Position numbers and translations under genes: made by a program
Notes under the pieces: generated by a model
The model's database searches: none
Told to the model about the DNA's origin: nothing
The model's input: only the letters and a program-made list of their open reading frames with translations
In this document: in pieces, positions 1 to 11,473 of the stretch
Numbering within the stretch: position 1 is the first letter of the stretch
Layout: every line of letters begins with the position of its first letter
Origin: Zychaea mexicana
Lineage: Eukaryota; Mucoromycota; Mucoromycetes; Mucorales; Lichtheimiaceae
Assembly (NCBI RefSeq): GCF_025766255.1
Contig: NW_026516690.1
Coordinates: forward strand, 124,001-188,000
Length of the DNA: 64,000 nucleotides
Direction of reading: 5' to 3'

Positions 1-761
1 ATAGAGAAATAAATGACGTCTTCTACTATGCAATCACCATATGATATTACGGGCTGTGTGTGATCATCACTGTTGATATATTTGATATACTGTACAGGGA
101 GTGGAGCGGGAAGAGAGAAAGCTAAATAGTGCATATAATATATGTCGTGCTTCTCGATGAGACATTTGTATGTATGGCATATATGCTCTACATAGTACAT
201 CTTTTTCTATTTACAGTGGTGGTAGCAGTCAAGCCTGTTTGCGTTGTGCTGCCACACGCAGACTAGGAGTAATAGAGTGCTATCATGTAAGAGAGCACTC
301 CACAAGAGCTCGTCAAGATTTACTTCACGTATACATAATACTTGATTAATCTACTGGCGCTGCTACTGTACCACCACCTTAATAGATTATACTGTACATG
401 TGCTACTACTTTACCGGTGCACACTGTGGCATCTAAGCTTATGTATGATACTGATATACATAGCAGCAACTCTTTTTTTCTACCCAAATAGAAGTTTGAG
501 ATTTTTACATAAAATAAGCTTTGACTCCCTGCTCCTCTCCACCCCGACCCGAGCCAAACCCCTTATCACCATCGATTACATAGTATAAATGGTATGGCTG
601 TCGTTGAGAGCGTTATTATTATTTTATCGTTTTCGCTTATTATAAAATTTTGAGCCTTGAGCTTATGTCCTCCTCATGACAAATCTATCGAAGAGCACAA
701 CCGTTTCGGATGCCTGTAGGATATATCAAATGTTGCTAAGAAATGGGATGCAGTAATAATA
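1..761. other. Intergenic, no gene seen
   Basis: AT-rich sequence with only short chance frames. I see no splice-supported gene, repeat or RNA gene here. It lies downstream of the small minus-strand gene at 762-1063. Confidence 0.5.
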
Positions 762-1063
762 TTAGTAACGACTCAATAAAGACGCCTTGGCCATCTTCAG
801 TGTGACGGTTACACCTGCTGCTTTTGTTTCTTGGTTACAAGGATCATTGTGCAGGAGATCCTAAACTACCAACTCAAATGACACATGATGCATATGATTG
901 GCATAGCAACTAAACGGCATGTGGTGGCAACTAAGCAACTACTGTTTCGTGGCAAAACGTTGATAATCTTTACATAGTCAACCTTTTCTTCAAGTTTGCT
1001 GCACATCTCATCAATAAAGAATTCCGTTCTAGCAGAAGTAAGATTTTTTTGTATGCCAGCCAT
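762..1063 (-). CDS. Small two-exon protein, unknown function (67 aa)
   Basis: Exon 1 runs from 1063 to 959 (ATG at 1063) and exon 2 from 860 to 762 (stop TAA). The 98-bp intron has a GTTTTG donor and a TTTAG acceptor and the phase closes exactly. The protein starts MAGIQKNLTSAR and ends AKASLLSRY; it is mostly helical in composition and has no signal peptide or membrane segment. It is transcribed divergently from the adenylate kinase gene, with 305 bp between the two starts. I do not recognise the family. It could be a chance spliced frame, but both exons stay open and the junction reads naturally. The weak donor is the main doubt. Confidence 0.4.
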
Positions 1064-1368
1064 GCTCTTTTCTTTTTAACTACGGTGCTATGGTGCTACT
1101 TGGTGATGTTGGTTACGCACCCACGCACGGTAAAATATGTTCCGGCTTCTTGTTTAGCTAATTTCATGCCGGAATTAGGACTTTTTTCTCTCCAGTTTCA
1201 AGCTCTCCACTTACCTGATTGGGCGATCAAGCTTATCTTATCTCTTTCTTGCCCATAACAAGTCACTTTATTTCACACACAAAAAAAAGAGATTAGAATT
1301 AGGCGTTCCAAACTCGGCTCGTTCTTCTCTTTTTCTTTTTCTCGCCTACTCTTGTTCTTTGCTCCAAC

Positions 1369-2756
1369 ATGTACCTGAGCCGACAAGCATTAAGCGCTGT
1401 GCGCAGACCGACAACTTTACAGCAATGTACTAAATTGCACTTCCATGACTGCCCTGTCAACGAAATGCAACCTTTACGACTGTTGCTTCTTGGCAGTCCG
1501 GTACGTGTGCTCTGTTTTGTCTCCTTACTTGAAAGATGGAAAATATAAAGACATATAACACTAAACTATATATTTTTATGCTGAAAATAGGGTTCTGGAA
1601 AAGGTACTCAATCAAATCGTTTACAAAAAAATTTTGGCGTCGCGCATCTGTCAAGCGGCGATTTACTAAGAAGAAACATCAGTCAAAATACACCAGCTGG
1701 ATTGAAAGCAAGTGATTATATGACCAAGGGCAAGCTGGTACCGGATGAAGTGATGCTGTCATTGATAGACGAGGAGCTGGCCACGATGGGTAACCCGGTA
1801 TGCAAAGATGATCATTTTCATTATTTTCGTAAAGACAAAGAGACGCAAAGAATTGGATTTTTGAGAAGGAGGGAATGAAGGAGAGCAAAAAAAAGACTAT
1901 GCGAACGAAAAGCTTATAATTTCCGTTTCATGGTTTTCTCTTTGTTTTTTGCGATATCAGAACTGGCTGCTGGACGGATTTCCACGAACGATTTTACAAG
2001 CAAAGGCACTGGATGCACGACTACAAAAGCTTACACAGCCGTTGAATCTGGTGATCAATCTCGAGGTGCCGGAAGACGTGATCCTGGAACGCATTATGGG
2101 TAAATAATCTCTTATCTTCTTTTTTGGGACTGTGAATTTGTGTATGCACTAAGGTGCTCCGTGGGAACTGCTCTGTGTGTTTAGCTTTATGGAATAAAGA
2201 AGAAGGGGGTTGCGGAAAGAATTTAAAAAAAGTTCCATGCTGATAAGGAAAATGTTAAAAAATAGACCGGTGGGTACACATTCCTTCAGGTCGTGTCTAC
2301 AACTTGTCGTATAACCCTCCTCGAGTACCTGGCACTGACGATGTGTCGGGCGAGCCGTTATCTAAGCGACCGGATGACAATCCAGAAGTGTTCCGTGTGC
2401 GTATGCAGCAGTACAGGGACATGTGTGCTCCGATCCTTGACCACTACAGCAGCATTGCAGTGACCTTACGCGGAAACACCAGCGATGAAATTTATCCACA
2501 GATTGAACGCGAAATTGTCAATCGGCTTGGCTTGCTGCCCGGCGCTCTTTCCGTCCCTTCTACTACATCCATGGCCGCTGCCGCCGTGTCACGACACAAG
2601 AGAGATCAGCAGCAAAGGCAGTCGTCAGGGGAGCAGCAATACCAACACCAACACTATCATCAGCGACAGCGCCAGGCAGAAAACAAGCAGCAACAGCAGC
2701 AGCAGCAGCGACAACAGCAACAGCAACAAGCAGAAGCTTCAGCATCAGCGGCATAA
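1369..2756 (+). CDS. Adenylate kinase, AK3-type (mitochondrial GTP:AMP phosphotransferase)
   Basis: Exons 1369-1500, 1591-1797, 1961-2099 and 2290-2756 join in phase to give 314 residues. The enzyme transfers a phosphate from a nucleoside triphosphate to AMP. The P-loop GSPGSGKGTQ spans the first intron (residues about 42-51), the NMP-binding region follows, and DGFPRT (about 117-122) begins exon 3. The lid starts near GRVYNLSYNPPRVPG. A LID carrying NLSYNPP and lacking zinc cysteines is typical of the GTP:AMP (AK3) class. The roughly 35 residues before the core are basic and look like a mitochondrial presequence; an inner Met just before the core could start a cytosolic form. The family core ends near residue 235, and the last 70 or so residues are an added Gln/His-rich tail. 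A decayed copy of exons 3 and 4 lies at 12.9-13.6 kb. Confidence 0.9.
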
Positions 2757-4067
2757 ATCGAACTGTTCTATTTAGCAGCTGCAGAATGTAAATTTATTAC
2801 CTCCACACACGCACACCGCATTTATGATATTATACATAGTATATATACCACCTTCTCCATCTATAACACAGCAACCATCCTCTATACATAATTATGTGTT
2901 TTTTCTACATATGTTCTCTCACGCAATACACGCTCCACCCTCCTTATAGCCACCCATTCACCTTCAAATAAATAAAAAAAAAACACTGATGCTTGGTATC
3001 CAGATATATCATATAAAGTATGACACCATTGATTCTTGATTGACAACACTCCTTCCTCACATTTCCATCGTTTGTGCCATATTTGAATTGTGCTGCCATA
3101 CGAATACGTGCAAAACGGTTCCTACACTGAAATGCTCTCTGTTTACATTGTCCTATTATAAGACTGATGGCCCACGGGTGCATAGATTATTGCAATGAAG
3201 CTCGTTTTATGGAACTAGCATATCAGTCACCATGATCGAAATAGATCTATACGTATTCTTTCGTATTACGCAGCGCATGCGGTTTTCAAAACACCTCATT
3301 GAGGCCAAAGTATACTCCTTGGTAACCCTCCTTATTCTTCACCAATATCGAATCTACCAACTCATCTTCAACCGTACCGAGAACAATTTAAAGCCCGAGA
3401 ACGACTATAGAACCTCATGGTGATAACTATAATTTGCTAAAGCGTATTCATACATCTATGATGGTATCGCAAAAGAGATTTCAAAAGACGAAAACCGTTT
3501 GCCAAGTTTGCAATCTTAAAAAGTGTAATATCTCGAAAACGAGAAAAAAAGAGTCATACACATTATCGATGATCAAACAACTTCTTGCGTACGAGATTAG
3601 ATCGCAAACTGTTTTCTACTGTATACTAGCGGTCCTTCCTCGCTTCGCTCGGATGAATGAGTCCCTCCGCTTCGCTCCGTCTGTCATTCAACGGAAACTC
3701 GTCGCAAAGGGCCCCCCCCTGGTGGAGCGAGGTTGCACCACTGTTTTAGCATTAAATGTTTATTGTCTGTTTTTAAGCAAGATCATTGTGCAGTGAGAAG
3801 TATTTTATCATAGGAAGTCGTCAAAGTTGGATCCTTACTATCTCCAGTTTAAGATGCAATACATAGAAAAAGATGATGCAGTGATATTGATAAGAAGGTA
3901 GGGAGTAAAAGAAATGCACGGATCATCTTAATACGTAAAGATTCCCTCCAAACTACCGAATACTTGCATTAACACATCCTTTTTCTCTAACGTCCGATCT
4001 AGTAAACCATAAATTTAATAGTGGCATTATGTAACTATAACGTATAGCATATTAAAGTATCATACAG
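2757..4067. other. Intergenic with a repeat-like GC-rich patch
   Basis: No convincing gene. The open frame at 3434-3796 has an improbable composition. Within it, 3636-3740 is markedly more GC-rich than its surroundings and contains the near-repeated words TCGCTTCGCTCGG and CCGCTTCGCTCCG, ending in a run of C. This looks like a fragment of a dispersed repeat, but only a genome-wide search could show that. Confidence 0.35.
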
Positions 4068-5070
4068 ATGTCAGATACCTTAGGTCAACACGAAGCCGCA
4101 CGAGAGGCGCGTATTGAAGCATGCCGGCTTGCCGTAGAGCAGGAGAACGAGTAAGTTGCGCGTCGATCCATTGAGGATCGTATAAATAAGCGCAGAACAA
4201 AGCGATGGTACAGCAGCTGCTGAATATCGATAGTGCTGTGGCTCGACATGTGGAAAGTCGTGAGCAAGTACGTACCGGTAGCGGCTGTTCCTGCTGTTGG
4301 TACACAGGAGAGGCCTGTAGGTCGTGTCCGCACAATTTCTGTAAGACAGAAAGTAAAAGAGAAGAATAGAATAAAAGATAATATGTTAGTGATATCTTTT
4401 GTAATAGAGGGCGGTTCGGGACCAGAACAGGGCCTGGCGAAAACAATAGCTTTCGGTACGAGGATGACTATAGATCCCCTCACAACAAGGCTGCTGCGGC
4501 CAATATTGTCGCATTTGTGCTGGCCGATGCAAACCACACCATTGGAGAGGCCCAGTTAAAGAGGAAGGTGTATAAGCACTTTGATAACGAGCGATATAAA
4601 AGTCGTAGGACAGCTGAAACTTCTGCAGCAACAGTCGTTTGTAGACGGCGGTATCATCGTCGTAACCAGGTAAACAGGTTAAAAAAATCTTGTAAAGATT
4701 GAGCTTTAAGACATCCAATAGAAAATGAAGAGAAGATTTCATGCATTTCGGGATCACGCCTTGGATCTGGAAGCTGAATTTCCGGATGTAAAAAAGATGC
4801 TGAAATTGGAGTACATGTCTGAGGAGGAGATAGACAACGAGTACTCCAGTGCGGTGGCAAGCAAGCTGTCGTTTTACGGCCTCGCTGGCGTAGTGAGAAG
4901 GTAGGTAGTTTGATCAATCAGACGCAACAATCTTTGGAACGCCTTGACACCTGTCAAGTCGCTGCTGCTGTGAAATCACAGCCTAATGTGCTGGTAAGAC
5001 CAGTGGTGCCGACAACCGGCGCCTTGCCTGACGCGAAAAGACAGCTGTTGGATGACGGGATGCTTCCTTG
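4068..5070 (+). pseudogene. Broken multi-exon gene, Lys/Arg-rich and acidic segments, unknown family
   Basis: Several stretches read as real protein but do not join into one frame. From ATG 4068 there is a Glu/Arg-rich start (MSDTLGQHEAAREARIEA). At about 4192-4340 there is a Cys-rich piece with C-x-CC and C-x2-C-x4-C patterns. At about 4410-4670 there is a clear coding stretch (YEDDYRSPHNKAAAA, then a very basic segment ending at a GTAAAC donor at 4672). After an acceptor at about 4722 the frame continues through EYMSEEEID, but the WRSEKVGSLINQ segment near 4880 is in another frame. A final stop lies near 5070. The order basic region, acidic MS(E/D)EE patch, WRS motif matches an uncharacterised protein type I associate with repetitive families in fungal genomes; that is recollection, not proof. 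Confidence 0.4.
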
Positions 5071-6283
5071 AGTGGAATGAAGTAGGTGCGTCAACTTTTT
5101 CGGTTGTGCGGTAAAGGGCTTAATGAAGAAAAGAGTAACGAATTATTGCTTTTTCGCAAAAGACAGATACATTCATCATACCTCGCCTTCACCACCATGT
5201 ACAAAACCATTCACAAAGAGGGTTGTATACCAGCAAGTCACTACTATCATCACCCATCTACGACAAGCAACAAACTGCCACACTTGTTTCTAAATATATA
5301 AATTTAATATCATATCTGGTACCATATCCATATCTACCAGCTCAACCTTGTCGATCTTGTCAGTTTTCTTTTCACTCTTGACGAATTTATTTCTAAGCCA
5401 TTAGGCACTCAGTCAGGTAATAGATTTTGATCAAGGCAGCATCCGTTGTTCAACTCATGAAACACACCTTCATTTTCTTAGAAATTACTCACCAAGTCCT
5501 TGGTGAAGTTATTCCATGTCATCATCGCCTTGAAACGGGCTTGAGGTCGAAAAGATGGATACTTTACTGTCTTTAGTAATTGATGAGTATCTAATGATAT
5601 TGCTCGTTACAAATATATAAGAAAAAAAGTGGTTTATGAATACGCGTCTACGGATGGTGAATCGATTAACGACAAAATTAGTGGAGGTCAAACACACAGT
5701 AGATAAAACCTTTTTACGACGTGTAACTAAGTATTCCAACCATATATACGACCAATACAAAAAAAATCCCATGGTCCTGACAATGTATTAAAAAAAGTCA
5801 CACCTACAATTTAGTAAATGGATACTTGAAATACGCAACAACCACCGCAGCATCGACAGTAATAATTATAATAACAAGGATAATAATGACCGTAATCGTA
5901 ATTATGATAAAGTAAGGTCTATCTATCAGAATTCCTTTTGCGATACCAAAGCAGCTATTCCAAAATATTGAGTAACGTCTCGACACTATTCTCGCCTTTA
6001 AGCTGGACAACTCGTTGCAATCTTCCCTATTGTTGTTTTATTAATCCACAAGGTTTTGCTTGAAATAACACATGATTCATCAATGAGGTTATAGTTCTAT
6101 ATCCAAATATAATATACCTGTTCGTTTTTTATCAAAATTTATTATCGTCGTAAAACGATCGGTCCTCGGCAGTGATTGTATGTACTAGCTTCTACAAGAC
6201 AAAAGCAGCCAAATTAGAAGAAGTCGCAGAGACACCAAAAAAAGATAAGAAAAATAAATAAAAGAGACTTATCTTCTTCATAA
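5071..6283. other. Intergenic, AT-rich
   Basis: Only short unsupported frames on both strands. An ATT/ATA-rich tract lies near 5855-5910. Nothing else recognised. Confidence 0.4.
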
Positions 6284-6309
6284 ATGTCCACTCCATCAAG
6301 TGCGCTCAA

Positions 6310-6584
6310 CGCATCACATCGAGGGGCCCGTAGACCGCTGTCGATTGCAATACTTCCCACTCCTAGTATTCACCAGGTCTTTCTCAGCTCATCTTGGAAA
6401 AAAAATGCCAAGATGTGGTGCAGGGCACGACGCTTGCACAAGATGGAGTAGATACTTCGACGCATCACATCGAGGGGCCCGTAGACCGCTGTCGATTGCA
6501 ATACTTCCCACTCCTGGTACTCACCAGGTCTTTCTCAGCTCATCTTGGAAAAAGAGAAAAGATCCCAAGATGTGGTGCAGGGCA
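6310..6584 (+). repeat. Tandem direct repeat, two copies, 151-bp period
   Basis: Copy 1 begins at 6310 and copy 2 at 6461; about 124 bp of copy 2 (to 6584) match copy 1 with few substitutions and a small insertion in an A-rich stretch. Each copy, read in its own frame, encodes the same peptide (ASHRGARRPLSIAILP, continuing LSSSWKK). An ATG at 6284 opens copy 1, and that frame stops near 6448. The period is not a multiple of three, so the duplication shifts the frame. The repeat ends only about 37 bp before the Mutator-like element, so it may be part of a host gene damaged around the insertion. Confidence 0.65.
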
Positions 6585-6621
6585 AAGTTGTAAAATTGTA
6601 GGAAAAGAGAGAGGCAAAATA

Positions 6622-6744
6622 GGGCAGGTCTATTTGCACACTCCCTCATGCACACCCCCAGTCACACCAAGGTAGGATTTCCGTTACACACACCCCGCTG
6701 ACATTTCTTTCGTGCACACCCCCTCACACCCTTTTGACTGAAAA
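6622..6744 (+). repeat. MULE left terminal inverted repeat
   Basis: This pairs with 10151-10272. It is built of several CACACCCC-like words (GTGTGGGG on the other strand), so the ends carry short internal repeats as well as the inverted arrangement. Such subterminal repeats may be transposase-binding sites; that is inference. Confidence 0.85.
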
Positions 6745-6898
6745 TTGTGCAAAATATTTTGGTCATGCACATCCTTTATTAAAGTTACAGTAATGCAGCT
6801 TATTCCTGAAGCTATGCGAACTTGCAATAAAGAAATGATCCAGCATAAAGTATATGCTTAGATAGAAATATATATGAAACACCTCTTTACCTATCATC

Positions 6899-9800
6899 AT
6901 GTCAAAAACAATGACCTCAATTCCAGAAGAACTTAGCACTACATGGGATGGATTCGATGCCACAAAGACTGCCTGCTATGTATGGGGCAAAGAAAATGGT
7001 GTCTCGTTGCGTACTATTTGAAGTAATAAGACGGGAAATAAGAGGAAGCTCCAGATTGCTTGCAAGCATTATGGTGAGCCAGTCAACAAGGGCGTATGTG
7101 AAGAGCAGAAGACCACGACAAGACAAATGGTTATTGTAGATGACGAGGGCACGGCCATTGCATCATCCAAGGGTAAAAAGATCGACACTCGTCAAAGGGA
7201 CTCTCAGCGGTTTGGTTGCAAATTCGAAATGATCCTTCGTCCTTGGAACCAGACCAGCAACCAATGGCACATAGTCTCTTTCTATGATGGCGGTCATAAC
7301 CATGAGTTGGCAAACGAGCTTTCGTCGTACCCTATGCTCCATAAACTCGATCACGATGAGGAGGTCGTTATGAAGATGGTACAGGCGCATGCAACCAACA
7401 AAGCTGTATTGTCTTATCTTGCCAGCAAGAACAAGATTGCTCATCCTAAGGACATCACCAATCTTCGTCAGCGCATCTTCAACAACGACCCAGATCATGC
7501 AATGTTCCAGCTAATCAAAAAGCTTCAAGAAAACGAGTACGAAGTCCAATGGAAAGCAAAACAAGAAGGCGACAAACGCTTTTTGCAGTCTCTCTTCTTT
7601 GCGCACAGATCGGCAATCGCACTCGCTCGCCAATTCCCGGAAGTTGTTACCTTGGACGCCATTCACAAGACAAACAAGCACCGGTTGCCATTTATCAACA
7701 TTGTTGGAACTGGCAATATTGGATATCCCCAATTGATGACTTTCTGCATTGCTGGCTGCTGGGTATCAGAGGAAAACAATGACAGCTACGATTGGGTGAT
7801 TCGCAAGCTTCAAACTGTCGTTTGGCCACTTGATCAGGTTTCGTCCCCTGGTGTGTTTGTAACAGACAGCGAAACTGCTTTGACCGGTGCTCTCGACCGC
7901 GTTTTTCCAACGGCGAAGAAGATCCTATGCAAGATCCATATACGACGCAACTTCAGGGTCAACCTACGCAAGCTTTTTGATGTCAAGGACCATTACGAGG
8001 AACTCGAGAAAGCTATCAATTTTTTAATGGCTAGTGAGTATCAAGACAAGTTCAACGATATGCGATCCACGATTTCGAACGAGAAGCTCGAAGAAAAGGC
8101 AATGAAGATGTATGAGGAGGCTGCTCAAAAAGTAAAAAGACCCGACGTTGTCATGGACTATTTGCAAAGGTGTGTAAAATTGAATAAGCACGGATTTTTT
8201 GACCACATGATACTTGGACTTAAACATGTTTTTTCGGTATACAGAAAGCTTGCTTCAAAAGACAAGTGGGTAGGCAATCGCCTCACTTATGTAAAGCATT
8301 TCGGAAATGACAGCACAAATAGAGTCGAAGGGACGCATGCCAACATGAAAAAGGCAATCATGTCCTCAAGTGGCAATCTCCTAACTGCCTTTACGCAAAT
8401 TGACGAGTTTTATCGATTGAAGGTTTATCTCTTATAGTAATTATATTGATCCGTTAGTGACGCGGCTCTTACATGCTTTCTTCCTTATATTAGAACTTGA
8501 ATTGGAAGCGCCAGATCGACAAGGAAAGTTTTGGCGGAAACTCGCATATCCCACCACAGCAAAAGCAGCGTTTGGCAGCTTTGGAACGTAAAATTTCCAA
8601 GTTCGCTTTCTATGCCATCCGTGACGAGCTAACAGTCAATAATCCGTTAAAGACTGATCACTGCCAATGTGCAATCAAGTATCATTATGATATTCCGTGC
8701 TGCCATGTGCTTCCACCACAGGGTGAAATCCCCTTAAGCTTAAATCCCAGACGCTGGCACCTTTATCCTGAGAAAACGGCATCTCAAGGTAGTCATGGCT
8801 GTTATGTAAAAGCTGTTATATTTGTAACGTACAGTAGCTGATTTTTGTTGTTATTAGGAGAACCAAACACAACAAGCAATAGCAATAGCAACATTTTGGC
8901 GATGACTGGTTCATTTACAGCCCCAAGCCTGGAATCGCAAATCGAAGGAGAGCTCACACGCCTCAACAATCTTGTACACCGCTTTCCAGATAATCAACAA
9001 CGTGCAACTCTCCTCGCGCACCTACAATCTATCAATGATGATATGTTCATCGACGTTGAGCAGCTTCAGCAGCCAAAATCAATCCCCAAAAGCACCCAAA
9101 AACCACAAAGCAGCAGCAACAAGCGTGAGCTGATCGCTTTAGAGCATCAAGACTCTCAAAGCCGAAAGAAAGCAAACACCGGCATTGGTCGTGATGCTGC
9201 AGCAATATGGTAAAGTTTTATGCATTAAGATGTATAGCCAATTCTTTATTTAAATTATTAATATCTATAGGAACGGAAAGATGGAGCCAACAACAACAAC
9301 AACAAATGAAGCAAACAACATGGCACTTACCATCCCTCCTCCTCCAAAAATTCGCTTTGTACCCAACCTCAACCTTGTTTGCAAATGGATCCCTCCATCA
9401 GCTGTTGAATTGGTGCATAATCCCATGCCAGACGGTAACTGTGGCTTTCGGGCCTTAGCTGTTGAGCTGTATAACACAGAGGAGCGATACATCGATGTCA
9501 AGACCAAGATGCTCGATCAGTACCTCTCCAACGCCAATACGCTTTACCAATACTATGACAAGGGTCGTTTACTAAAAGTACTCGATCCATATTCAAGTGA
9601 ATGGTTCGTCTCGCCTGAATGCAGTCAAATTGCCGCTGATACGTTCGAAACGCCAATTGTTATAGATGGCGCACAATCGCACATTTTCTTCTATTTAACA
9701 ACCGACCCAGTACACGCCAAGCGCACCCACCCGATCGTCCTCCAGCTTATTGGAAACCACTTCATACTCGTTATGACCAAAAACGACGCAGCTATCCAGT

Positions 9801-10000
9801 GGCCTGAAATATTCCCTGAGGGTCGTGGACCACACAAAAGCATTCGCGATGATCCTTGGTATCCCCATTTTGAAGATTCTTTTGAACGGTCTATTCGACC
9901 GTTTCCCAATTTCACGATTCCCAATGACGAAGAAGTGCATCCCATTCACGCATCTGATTCTGAGGGCGAAGACTTAACCACCTGTAACCGAAATAATTAA
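6899..10000 (+). CDS. MULE transposase fused to OTU cysteine protease; one in-frame stop
   Basis: Exons 6899-8422, 8494-8788, 8858-9209 and 9271-10000 join in phase (introns 71, 69 and 61 bp) into 967 codons. The N-terminus resembles the FAR1/WRKY-GCM1 zinc-binding fold, with a GGHNHEL segment near residue 133. The MULE domain carries D at LDAIHKTN (about 252), D at VTDSET (about 321) and E at RVEGTHANMKK (about 477). A SWIM finger (CQC, then CCH) lies near 565-580. After a Ser/Gln/Asn-rich linker comes an OTU-like domain with DGNCGFRA (about 776-783, catalytic Cys) and GNHFILV (about 886, likely catalytic His). The third splice (AATATG to GAACGG) fuses the two parts in one reading frame. A TGA at 7019-7021 interrupts the FAR1 region; CGA to TGA is the simplest cause. 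Translation from the ATG at 7127 would lack the first part of that domain. Confidence 0.85.
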
Positions 10001-10150
10001 TCAGCTACTTGACACTTGATCCTCTTACTTTTTCGCTACCTTTCTTACTTTCCCTGCCACTTTCTCTTTTTTAATTCTTTTTGCCAACACCTTATACTTA
10101 GACTAATAGACGAATCCTGTATCAATTTTCTTTATGCATACTGCCAATTC

Positions 10151-10272
10151 TTTTCAGTCAAAAGGGTGTGAGGGGGTGTGCACGAAAGAAATGTCAGCGG
10201 GGTGTGTGTAACGGAAATCCTATCTGGGTGTGACTGGGGGTGTGCATGAGGGGTGTGCAAATAGACCTGCCC
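10151..10272 (-). repeat. MULE right terminal inverted repeat
   Basis: Reverse-complement partner of 6622-6744; differences are a few substitutions and one-base indels. It ends at CCTGCCC. Confidence 0.85.
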
Positions 10273-11469
10273 CATAAATTCACCAATTTTTGTGAATCTC
10301 AAAAAAAAAAAAACACCTTCGCCACCGTATACATAACAAATCAGCAACCTATGAAAACGTGGAATGGAATTGGGTCGAGCGAACTTTCTACAGAATACTC
10401 CATGGGTCGAACAGAATCCACATTATCACTTGTAGATATCTGGTCCGCCAGGGCAAATGATGCGAGTCCTTGGCAGTTTAGCACTTACTGCTTCCCAGAT
10501 CGCACACGAGCACTCATCCGTCGTTCTTAATCATCGTTGGCATTCTGTCTTTCTTCCTTGTCATTTCTAATTGAGTTGTTCAGTCGCATCTTTTTTTTTT
10601 CTTGCGTACTCATTGAACAGGTTGGCATTCGAAACGTACCTGTATTTGACGCGGAGGCCGGGTGCGTGCACTGACACTTCTTTCCAAAACAAGCGGCGAC
10701 AGTATCGGAGGGTACATCGGCATGGTGAAACATACATAGCATGTCGATCACTGCTGCTGTAGCGTATTTGACTTCTTCACGACGTCTATCGCTTACACAT
10801 CTCCTTCGCCTTCCCTTTGTTTTTGGGCCAAGTTGCGTCATATGATATAAGCGGTCCATAAAATGAGCCAACCAGAGCCTTACAAACGAGAGCCAATCAA
10901 AATGATGGATTTCATTGAAGACCCGAGCGTGACGGCAAAAAATTGTCTGAATAAGAATACCAAAAAACCCCCACCCCTCCCATTTTTTTCTTCTTCAGTT
11001 CCATTTACACAAACTTTATGAAGCGCAAAGTGTTGTGTGAATCCTTGACTTGGAAAGCTATTAGCCGAGTTGAGGTGGATATTTTTACCCGAAAGATGCT
11101 TCAACGGTAGCAAGGTTGTTGGAAGCATGCCCTAGGGCTGCATCAACGTAATACAACAACCTTGAGGCATCTTTGTGCTTAGTTGACGTTGTGGGCACAC
11201 ACGGCACGGGCGCCACTAGTGAATGGCGAAGGTCTCTCATTGCGTAGCGACCATTCACTACCTGCGTCTTCGATCAGGTTTTGTTGTCTTCCTGGAAAAA
11301 AGAGACAGCAGGAGTTTTTCCCCTCTTTTTCTATTGGAACTTCCTAGAAAAGAGGTTTCTCTTTAAAATACAATAAGAAAATGACAAAAAGATAATAATC
11401 AGCACAAGAAGCTTTCTATATTTGATTATTTATTATAACGGAAAGTTGAACTTTCGTTGGGTAATGCCA
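10273..11469. other. Flank right of the MULE: orphan coding-like pieces and a hairpin
   Basis: A + frame at 10351-10530 (MKTWNGIGSSELSTEYSMGR, later WQFSTYCFPDRTRALIRRS) reads like the end of a real protein but has no upstream exons here. A second + stretch at about 11000-11110 (TNFMKRKVLCESLTWKAIS, ending in TAG) follows a polypyrimidine tract and CAG. These may be the remains of a gene split by the transposon, or unrelated debris. A perfect 10-bp inverted repeat (TAGTGAATGG and CCATTCACTA at 11217-11226 and 11251-11260) could fold into a hairpin with a 24-nt loop. Confidence 0.35.
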
Positions 11470-11473
11470 TCCC

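Larger units (their letters stand above)
6622..10272 (+). mobile_element. Mutator-like DNA transposon (MULE) with OTU-fused transposase
   Basis: A 3651-bp unit is bounded by inverted repeats that start GGGCAGGTCTATTTGCAC at the left and end with the reverse complement at the right. The repeats are 122-123 bp and match almost throughout; long terminal inverted repeats are typical of MULEs. Between them lies one four-exon gene in the + direction, encoding a FAR1-type DNA-binding domain, MULE transposase, SWIM zinc finger and OTU-like cysteine protease. The flanks (ending CAAAATA at the left, starting CATAAATT at the right) do not show the 8-11 bp duplication expected of a fresh insertion. With one stop codon inside the transposase frame, the copy looks old or at least disabled. 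Confidence 0.85.

Noticed and set aside
10527..10871. Minus frame of 114 codons with a few Cys
   Set aside because: Cys spacing does not fit any zinc finger I know, and composition looks random; no splice or start context.
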